NCBI GenBank assembly: GCA_003445715.1
Contig: DMCS01000075.1
Location: 1-5,036, forward strand
DNA length: 5,036 bases
Direction of reading: 5' to 3'
DNA from: Candidatus Mesolinea sp.
GTDB lineage: Bacteria; Chloroflexota; Anaerolineae; Anaerolineales; Anaerolineaceae
The notes beneath the pieces were generated by a model. That model worked only from the letters and a program-made list of their open reading frames with translations, was not told where the DNA came from and ran no database searches. This document shows, piece after piece, positions 1 to 5,036 of the stretch; within the stretch, counting starts at the first letter, position 1, and every line of letters begins with the position of its first letter. The position numbers were made by a program, and so were the translations under genes.

Positions 1-31
1 TTAACCAATGTTTTTCAATACCCTCACGGTT

Positions 32-61
32 TAGCACTTGACCTTTGGAACAATTGTGCTA
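32..61. promoter_or_regulatory. Inverted repeat spanning the recA promoter, candidate operator
   Basis: TAGCAC (32-37) and GTGCTA (56-61) are perfect 6-base inverted arms. The left arm abuts the -35 and the right arm runs into the -10. Within the spacer, GGAAC-AATT-GTGCT (47-60) resembles the GAAC-N4-GTTC LexA (DinR) box of Gram-positive bacteria, but the right half-site is imperfect. A repressor bound at either element would block RNA polymerase, as expected for a damage-inducible recA. No repressor is identified here and the box is a weak match, so the operator role is only a suggestion. Confidence 0.3.
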
Positions 62-65
62 TATT
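38..65 (+). promoter_or_regulatory. recA promoter, sigma70-type with extended -10
   Basis: A -35 element TTGACC (38-43) is followed by a 16-base spacer and a -10 element TATATT (60-65). A TG at 57-58 one base before the -10 gives an extended -10. Transcription would start near 71-73, leaving a leader of about 35 bases that carries GGAG (94-97) eight bases before the recA ATG. The match to the consensus is seen directly. Its use as the recA promoter is inferred from position, since no other good promoter lies between it and the gene. Confidence 0.75.
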
Positions 66-71
66 TGATTA

Positions 72-83
72 GAATATATATTC
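72..83. repeat. 12-bp AT-rich palindrome at the recA transcription start
   Basis: The bases 72-83 (GAATATATATTC) form a perfect 12-base palindrome at the predicted recA start site, just downstream of the -10. It could be a protein-binding site or simply an AT-rich easily melted initiation region. Because the core is alternating AT, chance symmetry is quite possible. Confidence 0.3.
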
Positions 84-105
84 AACAAAAAATGGAGTAT
101 GAACC

Positions 106-1206
106 ATGGCAGCCAAAAAAACAACCTCTAACCAAGCCGATCCTAACGCCGAAAAGAACATGAATGATGCCAAAAAAGCAGTATTGGACCGCGCCCTTAA
201 TGAAATCGTCAAACGCTACGGTGAAGGGAGCATTATGCGCTTAGGTGAAGCCCACTCCATGCAAGTGGATGCCATCCCTACTGGTTCCCTTTCTTTAGAT
301 TTGGCATTAGGCGTTGGCGGAATCCCGCGTGGGCGGATAACCGAGATCTTCGGTCCCGAGTCTTCCGGCAAGACCACGGTCTGCCAGCATATCGTAGCTG
401 AATGCCAAAAGCGCGGCGGAACGGCAGCCTTCATTGATATGGAACACGCTCTGGACCCCAAGTACGCAGCCCGCTGCGGCGTGAAAATCGATGAACTGCT
501 CATTTCCCAACCCGATACGGGCGAACAAGCTCTGGAAATCGCCGAGACCTTGGTGCGCTCCGGCGCCGTCGATCTGGTCGTAATCGATTCGGTGGCTGCC
601 TTGGTGCCGCGTTCCGAAATTGAAGGCGATATGGGAGACCCTACTATGGGTGTGCAAGCCAGGCTGATGTCTCAGGCGCTGCGCAAGCTTTCTGGTGCGA
701 TTAGCCAAACGAAGACTGCAGTGGTTTTCACCAACCAGCTGCGCCAAAAAATTGGCGTCATGTTTGGCAGCCCCGAAACCACCACCGGTGGTATGGCGCT
801 CAAGTTTTATGCCTCGGTGCGCCTGGATATCCGCCGGGTGCAATCCATCAAAGTTGGCGCGGAAATCGTCGGCAATCGCGTGCGTGTGCGCGTGGTCAAA
901 AATAAAGTTTCGGCGCCTTTCCGCACAGCAGAGTTCGATATCATGTACAACGAGGGCATCTCCAAAGCCGGCGATATCTTAGACCTGGCTACCACCTTAG
1001 AGGTCATCGAGAAGCGTGGTTCTTTCTATTCTTATAAGGATACCCGCTTAGGGCAAGGTCGCGAAGCTTCGAAGAACTTCCTCAACGAGAACCCAGAAAT
1101 CATGGAGGAAATTGAAAATACTATCCGCACAATGGGCAATGTCGATACCCTCTCCGAAAGTTGGGAAAGCGAAAGCGAAGAATCTAACGAAAGTTCCGAT
1201 TATTAA
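106..1206 (+). CDS. recA: Recombinase RecA
   Basis: RecA is the cytoplasmic DNA-dependent ATPase that forms filaments on single-stranded DNA, carries out homologous pairing and strand exchange, and triggers LexA self-cleavage in the SOS response. The 366-residue protein is complete. Walker A GPESSGKT lies at 83-90 (Lys89), the catalytic-glutamate motif MEHALDP at 112-118 (Glu113), Walker B ends at Asp161, the TNQLRQKIGVMFG segment with the allosteric Gln211 starts at 209, and KNK at 265-267 matches the E. coli Lys248/Lys250 interface lysines. Numbering is offset by +17 from E. coli because of a longer, lysine-rich N-terminus. The tail (about 349-366) is made largely of Ser and Glu, as in the regulatory acidic tails of other RecAs. 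There is no intein or frameshift. The ATG at 106 has GGAG at 94-97 with a spacer of eight. No recX follows; the next gene is a small membrane protein. Confidence 0.98.
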   Translation: MAAKKTTSNQADPNAEKNMNDAKKAVLDRALNEIVKRYGEGSIMRLGEAHSMQVDAIPTGSLSLDLALGVGGIPRGRITEIFGPESSGKTTVCQHIVAECQKRGGTAAFIDMEHALDPKYAARCGVKIDELLISQPDTGEQALEIAETLVRSGAVDLVVIDSVAALVPRSEIEGDMGDPTMGVQARLMSQALRKLSGAISQTKTAVVFTNQLRQKIGVMFGSPETTTGGMALKFYASVRLDIRRVQSIKVGAEIVGNRVRVRVVKNKVSAPFRTAEFDIMYNEGISKAGDILDLATTLEVIEKRGSFYSYKDTRLGQGREASKNFLNENPEIMEEIENTIRTMGNVDTLSESWESESEESNESSDY

Positions 1207-1243
1207 TTATGCTCAGATAAATGAAACCAATGCCTAACTAATG

Positions 1244-1252
1244 TGTTAAAAT
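1244..1252 (+). promoter_or_regulatory. Extended -10 promoter for the small membrane protein gene
   Basis: TGTTAAAAT (1244-1252) combines a TGn extension with a good -10 hexamer TAAAAT (1247-1252). No convincing -35 lies 16-18 bases upstream, which is tolerated by extended -10 promoters. Predicted initiation is near 1259, giving a leader of about 25 bases before the gene. I see no terminator hairpin between the recA stop codon and this site, so read-through from recA may also supply transcript. Confidence 0.45.
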
Positions 1253-1270
1253 AGTCAATCAATTAAATAA

Positions 1271-1276
1271 AAGGAG
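1271..1276 (+). promoter_or_regulatory. Ribosome binding site that decides the start at 1283
   Basis: AAGGAG is a strong Shine-Dalgarno sequence. It leaves a three-base spacer to the ATG at 1280, which is too short, and a six-base spacer to the ATG at 1283, which is near optimal. This favours the second of the two tandem ATG codons. Confidence 0.7.
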
Positions 1277-1282
1277 TTTATG

Positions 1283-1522
1283 ATGAACATTTTATGGAGC
1301 ATTCTTATTGGAGCAGTTGTCGGCGCATTAGCAGACTACATTGTTAAGGGAATTGATGTTTCCCTCATTGTCAAAATTATAGTCGGCATACTAGGGGGTG
1401 TAATTGGCGGTTGGGTATTTGGTCTCCTGAATATTACAGCAGGTGGTTTAATCGGTGAATTAGTTATGGCTTTAATCGGTGCCATCATCTTGTTGCTGAT
1501 TCTCAGAGCGATTAAACACTAA
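1283..1522 (+). CDS. GlsB/YeaQ/YmgE family small membrane protein (Transgly_assoc)
   Basis: A 79-residue, glycine-rich, highly hydrophobic protein of the GlsB/YeaQ/YmgE (Transgly_assoc) family. Many members are stress-induced inner-membrane proteins, but their biochemical role is not established; the older transglycosylase-associated name is not evidence of enzyme activity. Counting from the ATG at 1280, three membrane helices run at about 4-22, 28-50 and 54-76. Small-residue packing motifs include GAVVGALAD (11-19), GILGGVIGGW (36-45) and GGLIG (55-59), which match the family pattern; a basic end RAIKH follows. Two adjacent ATGs occur, at 1280 and 1283. AAGGAG at 1271-1276 lies only three bases from the first but six from the second, so 1283 is preferred; starting at 1280 adds one Met. 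It lies 76 bases after recA and before a strong terminator. Family assignment is firm; function is unknown. Confidence 0.88.
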   Translation: MNILWSILIGAVVGALADYIVKGIDVSLIVKIIVGILGGVIGGWVFGLLNITAGGLIGELVMALIGAIILLLILRAIKH

Positions 1523-1559
1523 TTATTTAAGGCAAAAGCATTCGTCAAAGATTATTTTT

Positions 1560-1588
1560 AAAGCCCCTCAATTTTGTGAGGGGCTTTT
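1560..1588. terminator. Hairpin terminator between convergent genes, probably bidirectional
   Basis: An 11-bp perfect stem (1560-1570 pairs with 1577-1587; core GCCCCTCA/TGAGGGGC) closes a six-base loop ATTTTG. On the + strand the stem runs into TTTT (1585-1588) and a further T-rich stretch, a textbook rho-independent terminator for recA and the small membrane gene. It also lies 21 bases beyond the ahcY stop codon on the minus strand. There the 3' tract is only TTT before A-rich sequence, so minus-strand termination should be weaker but is likely. Confidence 0.9.
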
Positions 1589-1608
1589 CTGTTTTGATCT
1601 AAGTAAAT

Positions 1609-2868
1609 TTACGTACCTTCTTGCCAGGAGTTAAGATACTTCACCTGCGCTTCTGTTAGCGTATCTATTTTCACATCCATTGCAGCCAGCTTTAGCCGCG
1701 CAATTTCGCGGTCGATTGCATCGGGCACATCATATACTTTTTTCTCGAATGCACCACGGTTTTTTATTAAATATTCTGCGCAAAGCGCCTGGTTGGCAAA
1801 AGACATGTCCATGACGGAAGCCGGGTGCCCTTCAGCAGCTGCTAAATTAATCAAGCGCCCCTCACCGAGCAGATGAATCACGCGCCCATCGGCTAATTCA
1901 TAAGCTTCCACGAATGGGCGTACCAAACGTTTTGCTACAGCCATCTCTTCCAAGGCTGGGATGTTGATTTCCACGTTGAAATGCCCTGAATTGGCTACCA
2001 GCGCACCATCTTTCATGACTTCGAAATGGTGGCGATCAATCACGTTCAAATCACCGGTGAGGGTTACAAAGATATCCCCAATAGATGCAGCTTCGTTCAT
2101 CGGCATTACCCGGAAGCCATCCATTACTGCCTCGAGTGCCACGAGCGGATCCACTTCGGTCACAATGACGTTTGCGCCCATGCCCCGCGCCCGATTGGCT
2201 AGCCCGCGTCCGCACCAACCATATCCAGCCACCACAAAGGTTTTCCCAGCCAAGAGGATATTGGTCGCCCGAATGATGCCATCAATAGTAGATTGACCAG
2301 TGCCATAGCGATTGTCAAAGAAGTGTTTGGTCATGGCGTCGTTAACCGCGATAATGGGGAATTCCAAGGCACGGTCAGCTGCCATAGCCCGCAAGCGGAT
2401 AACGCCGGTGGTGGTCTCTTCCGTGCCGCCAATAACATTAGGCAGCAGCTCGCGGTACTCACGATGGAGCGTCGAGACCAAGTCTGCACCATCATCCATA
2501 GTGATATGGGGTTTGTGCTCGATAGCAGCGCGCAGGTTTTCATAATACGTGCGATCATCTTCACCCTTGATTGCAAAGACCGGGATTTCGTATTGAGACA
2601 CCAAGGCAGCAGCCACATCATCTTGTGTGGATAGCGGGTTAGAAGCGGTAAGCACAAGATCCGCACCGCCAGCTTGCAGCGTGCGCATCAGGTTGGCAGT
2701 CTCTGTCGTCACATGCATGCACGCAGACATGCGAATGCCTTCAAACGGGCGCTCTTTGCGGAATCGCTCCTCAATCGTGGCTAAGACGGGCATTTCACGC
2801 GAAGCCCAATCGATGCGCCGCCTTCCGCCCTCAGCCAAATTCAAATCTTTAATACGATAATTTTCCAT
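1609..2868 (-). CDS. ahcY: Adenosylhomocysteinase (S-adenosylhomocysteine hydrolase), short form
   Basis: This cytoplasmic NAD-dependent enzyme reversibly splits S-adenosylhomocysteine, the inhibitory by-product of SAM-dependent methylation, into homocysteine and adenosine. At 419 residues it is the short form found in archaea and Thermotoga-like bacteria, without the roughly 40-residue insertion of many bacterial enzymes. Visible substrate and catalytic residues, aligned by eye to the human enzyme, are His52/Thr54/Glu56/Thr57, Asp125-Asp126, Glu151, Lys181, Asp185-Asn186 and His296 in NSGHF. The NAD-binding Rossmann loop is GYGWCGRG (215-222), with acidic Glu238 at the end of the next strand. 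His348 lies in the AEGHP motif, where Glu346 replaces human Met351. The protein ends in NSWQEGT and lacks the C-terminal Lys/Tyr tail (KPDHYRY) that completes the NAD site of the neighbouring subunit in the human enzyme. The ATG has GGAG (2876-2879) seven bases upstream. It is the last gene of the operon, 20 bases after the kinase gene, which suggests removal of its nucleoside product. A preference for S-inosylhomocysteine, as in some methanogen homologues, is a less likely alternative. Confidence 0.95.
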   Translation of the reverse strand: MENYRIKDLNLAEGGRRRIDWASREMPVLATIEERFRKERPFEGIRMSACMHVTTETANLMRTLQAGGADLVLTASNPLSTQDDVAAALVSQYEIPVFAIKGEDDRTYYENLRAAIEHKPHITMDDGADLVSTLHREYRELLPNVIGGTEETTTGVIRLRAMAADRALEFPIIAVNDAMTKHFFDNRYGTGQSTIDGIIRATNILLAGKTFVVAGYGWCGRGLANRARGMGANVIVTEVDPLVALEAVMDGFRVMPMNEAASIGDIFVTLTGDLNVIDRHHFEVMKDGALVANSGHFNVEINIPALEEMAVAKRLVRPFVEAYELADGRVIHLLGEGRLINLAAAEGHPASVMDMSFANQALCAEYLIKNRGAFEKKVYDVPDAIDREIARLKLAAMDVKIDTLTEAQVKYLNSWQEGT

Positions 2869-2888
2869 TTATTTTCTCCAAAATATGC

Positions 2889-3851
2889 TCATGATTTCAT
2901 TAGGTCGTCTAACTGACCCTGATCGTCAAAGTATCGACGGTATGTTTGTATAAATTCATTGCGTGTAAAATGATGATTTTGCGTCCCTTTGCAAGCAATA
3001 CAATAAGCCGCAGCAGTTGTACCCAGTTCTCCACACACCTGCATGCTCTTACCGTGCAGATAACCAAACAAGAATCCACCCCGGAATGCATCTCCCACAC
3101 CCGTCGGATCGACTACTGGTGCCTCTGCGATAATCGGGACAACAAAATCTTCTTCGGGGGTGTGAATGCGGGCACCGTCTTTCCCTAAGGTAATCACAGA
3201 AAATTGAGGGGTGTCCAAGATCTCCGCTGCAGAAAGCCCAGAGTGCTTTTGCAGCAATTCAAACTCATAGGCATTGACAAACAATCCACACGCGTTGAGT
3301 ATTCCTCGGCGCAGCGCAGCGTGGTTCATGCGGATGATCTGCTGGCCAGGGTCAAAGATTGAGCGCAGCTTGAGCTGCTGAGCTTCCTCAATATAGCGCT
3401 CCATGGCACGCGGGTCGCTAGGGGAATTGACCACAAAATCATCCGGCTCGCCATGTGCCTCAGCCAGCGGGAGATCAGCAGAATCAGCCATCGCGCCAGT
3501 ATAAAACGACGCAATCTGCGCGTTGTCAAGGTCAGTATTAACAAAAAACGAAGCGGTAAATTTATCCGCAATAACGCGTACACCGCTGCAATCGACACCC
3601 AAAGCCTCTAACCTATGGCAATACTCTGGGAAATCCTGCCCGGCAGTAGAAAAGAGCAGGGGGTGTTCACCCAACAGCGCCAGTGTGTAGGCGATGTTGG
3701 CACCCACACCTCCATAATGGCGCACCATATCATCTACGAGGAAAGACAGACTGATTTTATCTAAATGCTCCGGCAGGATATGGTCCTTAAAATATCCTGG
3801 AAAGCGCATCAGATAGTCAAAAGCAATTGAACCGGTCAGAATTATTTTCAT
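2889..3851 (-). CDS. PfkB-family kinase, probable adenosine/nucleoside kinase
   Basis: A 320-residue ribokinase-fold (PfkB) kinase that transfers phosphate from ATP to a sugar or nucleoside hydroxyl. Family marks are an N-terminal strand with Gly7 and Asp12 (MKIILTGSIAFDYL), the GGVGAN motif at 47-52 (signature 1), NAYE at 193-196 (the NxxE metal/phosphate motif), TLGKDG at 221-226, and DPTGVGDAFRGGF at 248-260 (signature 2), with Asp254 the expected catalytic base and GVGD forming the anion hole. DPTGVGDAFR is the version I associate with bacterial adenosine kinases and archaeal nucleoside kinases. The gene starts in a 4-base ATGA overlap with mtnA and has a strong internal Shine-Dalgarno GGGAGG (3857-3862) five bases before its ATG. 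With ahcY directly downstream, phosphorylating the adenosine released by AhcY is the most economical role. Inosine, methylthioribose or another ribose-type substrate cannot be excluded. The family is certain; the substrate is inferred from motifs and context. Confidence 0.85.
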   Translation of the reverse strand: MKIILTGSIAFDYLMRFPGYFKDHILPEHLDKISLSFLVDDMVRHYGGVGANIAYTLALLGEHPLLFSTAGQDFPEYCHRLEALGVDCSGVRVIADKFTASFFVNTDLDNAQIASFYTGAMADSADLPLAEAHGEPDDFVVNSPSDPRAMERYIEEAQQLKLRSIFDPGQQIIRMNHAALRRGILNACGLFVNAYEFELLQKHSGLSAAEILDTPQFSVITLGKDGARIHTPEEDFVVPIIAEAPVVDPTGVGDAFRGGFLFGYLHGKSMQVCGELGTTAAAYCIACKGTQNHHFTRNEFIQTYRRYFDDQGQLDDLMKS

Positions 3852-4915
3852 GCATTCCTCCCTACATGCTTTAGTACCGCCAAGCTGCGGAAAAAAGGTG
3901 GATAAAGCACCCCACTTTCTGTGATGAGCCCAGAAAGCAAGCGATGCGGTGTAATATCAAAGGCATAATTGCGCGCCGTCGCACCCTCTGGCACCACTAC
4001 CCTACCTTGGTAAGTCAGAGCGAGTACTTCATCCGGGTCACGTTCTTCGATAGGAACTGCGTCACCATTCGGGCTGTCGAAATCGATCGTGGAAGTTGGA
4101 AAAGCTGCGTAAGCAGGAATACCGTTATCATAAGCTGCTAAAGAGAGCATATATGTGCCAACTTTATTAATCACATCCCCATTAGCAGCAACACGATCGG
4201 CGCCAAAGAGCACACGGTCAACTTTTCCGGAGCGAATCAGATAACCCGCGGCTGCATCCACGATAATATCGTAAGGGATGCCGTACTGCGTAAGCTCCCA
4301 GGCTGTCAGGCGGGCGCCTTGCAAGCGCGGACGAGTCTCATCCACATAAACATGTATGTGTTTGCCTTGCTCGTGTGCCATGCGGATGACCCCTAAAGCC
4401 GTGCCATAATCAACTGTAGCCAACGCGCCGGTATTACAATGGGTAACAATCACATCGCCGTCCATAAGCAGTTCAGCGCCGTTCCGCGCGATAGCCATGT
4501 TGGCTTTCACGTCCTCGTCAGCCAATTGTTGCGCCTCGCTTAGCAGTTCTGCTTGCAGCTCACTGACCGAGCCGGAAAATTGATCCACCAAGGCGAGCAT
4601 GTTTTCTACTGCCCAAGTCAAATTGACCGCTGTAGGCCGCGTTGCCAATAGGTACTCTCCAGTCTCATGTAAATAGGCTTTAAGTTTGGCTGTATCGGTA
4701 TAGTTGCTCTCCTTGGCAGCTAACGCCATGCCATATGCTGCACATACGCCGATTGCAGGTGCGCCGCGCACTACCATCTCTTGAATGGCTTCAGCAACAT
4801 CTCGGCTAGTATGCAAGGCAAGATATCGCAGTTCCGTCGGCAGGCAGCTCTGATCGATGACCTTCAAGCTCTGTGAATTTTCATCCCAAAATAATGAGCG
4901 CATTAATCGTTCCAT
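3848..4915 (-). CDS. mtnA: S-methyl-5-thioribose-1-phosphate isomerase
   Basis: MtnA converts 5-methylthioribose-1-phosphate into 5-methylthioribulose-1-phosphate, an aldose-ketose isomerisation in salvage of the methylthioadenosine left by polyamine synthesis. It belongs to the eIF2B-alpha/beta/delta-like fold. At 355 residues it has the usual length. Diagnostic motifs are VVRGAPAIG (48-56), RPTAVNLTWA (93-102), THCNTGALAT (158-167) with the catalytic Cys160, VDETRPRLQGARLT (191-204), and GADRVAANGDVINK (238-251) with Asp240, the second catalytic residue. These separate it from true eIF2B subunits and from ribose-1,5-bisphosphate isomerase. The ATG at 4915 is preceded directly by a hairpin and six Ts with no Shine-Dalgarno. 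The in-frame ATG at 4903 (Met5, starting MRSLFW) has GGAA six bases upstream and matches the usual MtnA beginning, so it may be the real start, giving 351 residues. This is the first gene of the operon, and its TGA overlaps the kinase ATG. No phosphorylase or nucleosidase that would make its substrate is in the window. Confidence 0.95.
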   Translation of the reverse strand: MERLMRSLFWDENSQSLKVIDQSCLPTELRYLALHTSRDVAEAIQEMVVRGAPAIGVCAAYGMALAAKESNYTDTAKLKAYLHETGEYLLATRPTAVNLTWAVENMLALVDQFSGSVSELQAELLSEAQQLADEDVKANMAIARNGAELLMDGDVIVTHCNTGALATVDYGTALGVIRMAHEQGKHIHVYVDETRPRLQGARLTAWELTQYGIPYDIIVDAAAGYLIRSGKVDRVLFGADRVAANGDVINKVGTYMLSLAAYDNGIPAYAAFPTSTIDFDSPNGDAVPIEERDPDEVLALTYQGRVVVPEGATARNYAFDITPHRLLSGLITESGVLYPPFFRSLAVLKHVGRNA

Positions 4916-4936
4916 AAAAAAGCGCCTATTCGGCGC
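4916..4936 (-). promoter_or_regulatory. Terminator-like hairpin plus T-tract in the mtnA leader
   Basis: Read on the minus strand, GCGCC (4936-4932), loop GAATA and GGCGC (4926-4922) form a perfect 5-bp GC stem, followed immediately by six Ts (4921-4916) and then the first ATG of mtnA. The shape is that of a compact intrinsic terminator. It does not end an upstream gene, because the neighbour on that side is divergent. It lies within about 30 bases of the predicted start of transcription. It may act as an attenuator, a 5' mRNA-stabilising hairpin or a translation control element. Structure is seen; role is unknown. Confidence 0.5.
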
Positions 4937-4949
4937 AAGAAGTAATCAA

Positions 4950-4978
4950 AGTGTAACATTCTCTTGATAAACTGTCAA
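4950..4978 (-). promoter_or_regulatory. Promoter of the mtnA–kinase–ahcY operon
   Basis: On the minus strand a perfect -35 TTGACA (4978-4973), a 17-base spacer and a -10 TACACT (4955-4950) form a near-consensus sigma70-type promoter. TGT just before the -10 gives a TGn extension. Initiation is predicted at about A4943, leaving a leader of only 28-40 bases before mtnA. That is too short for a SAM or SAH riboswitch, so any leader control would have to act through the small hairpin. Confidence 0.8.
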
Positions 4979-5007
4979 AAATCAACGTCCAAACGAGGGT
5001 GTTGAAA

Positions 5008-5036
5008 ATGTCTAGAACATTAAAAAATGAACAACT
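5008..5036 (+). CDS. Start of an unidentified divergent gene (partial, cut by window end)
   Basis: An ATG at 5008 opens a reading frame beginning MSRTLKNEQ that continues to the window end without a stop. GAGGG (4995-4999) lies eight bases upstream, a good Shine-Dalgarno at normal spacing. In-frame GTG (4999) and TTG (5002) codons are possible alternative starts but overlap or crowd that site. It is divergent from mtnA, with 92 bases between the two starts. I could not find a convincing + strand promoter in that gap. Nine residues are too few to identify the product. Confidence 0.5.

Noticed and set aside
1..72. Open reading in frame 1 from the window edge to a TAG at 70-72, as a possible tail of an upstream gene
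   Set aside because: Only 23 codons are visible and they would run through the recA promoter elements. No family motif is recognisable, so it is more likely chance.
307..843. Long minus-strand open frame (178 codons) inside recA
   Set aside because: It lies antisense to a perfectly conserved recA coding sequence, shows no recognisable domain and is best explained as a shadow of recA codon bias.
2293..2666. Overlapping open frames on both strands within ahcY
   Set aside because: All fall inside the well-conserved NAD- and substrate-binding part of AhcY and show no family motifs or suitable ribosome binding context.
3848..4915. Ribose-1,5-bisphosphate isomerase or eIF2B-like subunit instead of MtnA
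   Set aside because: The MtnA-specific RGAPAIG, RPTAVNL, THCNTGALAT and GADRVAANGDVINK motifs with Cys160 and Asp240 are all present.
4943..4992. Plus-strand promoter for the gene at 5008 (TTGATA at 4964-4969, or GATAAA/TAAACT as a -10)
   Set aside because: TTGATA has no acceptable -10 at 16-18 bases, and the possible -10s lack a -35 or TGn extension. The support is too weak to annotate.
4916..5007. SAM- or SAH-responsive riboswitch upstream of mtnA
   Set aside because: The promoter at 4950-4978 leaves only about 28-40 bases of leader, too short for known SAM or SAH aptamers. Only one small hairpin is present.

Overview
The window carries five complete genes and the first codons of a sixth, in what looks like an ordinary chromosomal region of a free-living bacterium. 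The RecA sequence, the short thermophile/archaeal-type S-adenosylhomocysteine hydrolase and the mtnA–PfkB kinase–ahcY gene order fit a Chloroflexota genome, perhaps Anaerolineae. This placement comes from recollection of family sequences, not from a search, and is tentative. There are no insertion sequences, phage genes, CRISPR arrays, tRNAs or rRNAs.

Layout. Positions 1-105 hold a convincing sigma70-type promoter for recA with dyad symmetry around it. recA (106-1206, +) is complete and intein-free. It is followed by a small three-helix membrane protein of the GlsB/YeaQ/YmgE (Transgly_assoc) family (1283-1522, +), which has its own extended -10 promoter. A strong hairpin terminator (1560-1588) separates this rightward pair from a leftward operon and probably serves both sides. 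The leftward operon reads, in transcription order, mtnA (4915-3848), a PfkB-family nucleoside/sugar kinase (3851-2889) and ahcY (2868-1609). It starts from a near-consensus promoter at 4950-4978. A divergent + strand gene begins at 5008 and runs off the window.

How the genes work together. The three leftward genes form a compact salvage unit for by-products of S-adenosylmethionine. AhcY splits S-adenosylhomocysteine into homocysteine and a nucleoside. The PfkB kinase most likely phosphorylates that nucleoside, which pulls the reversible AhcY reaction forward. MtnA isomerises methylthioribose-1-phosphate, which comes from the methylthioadenosine left by polyamine synthesis. mtnA and the kinase gene overlap by ATGA, and the kinase and ahcY genes are 20 bases apart, so co-translation and co-transcription are likely.

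No clearly new biological system is visible. The points most worth checking are a terminator-like hairpin squeezed between the promoter and start codon of mtnA, the substrate (adenosine, inosine or methylthioribose) of the kinase/AhcY pair, and the symmetric elements in the recA promoter.
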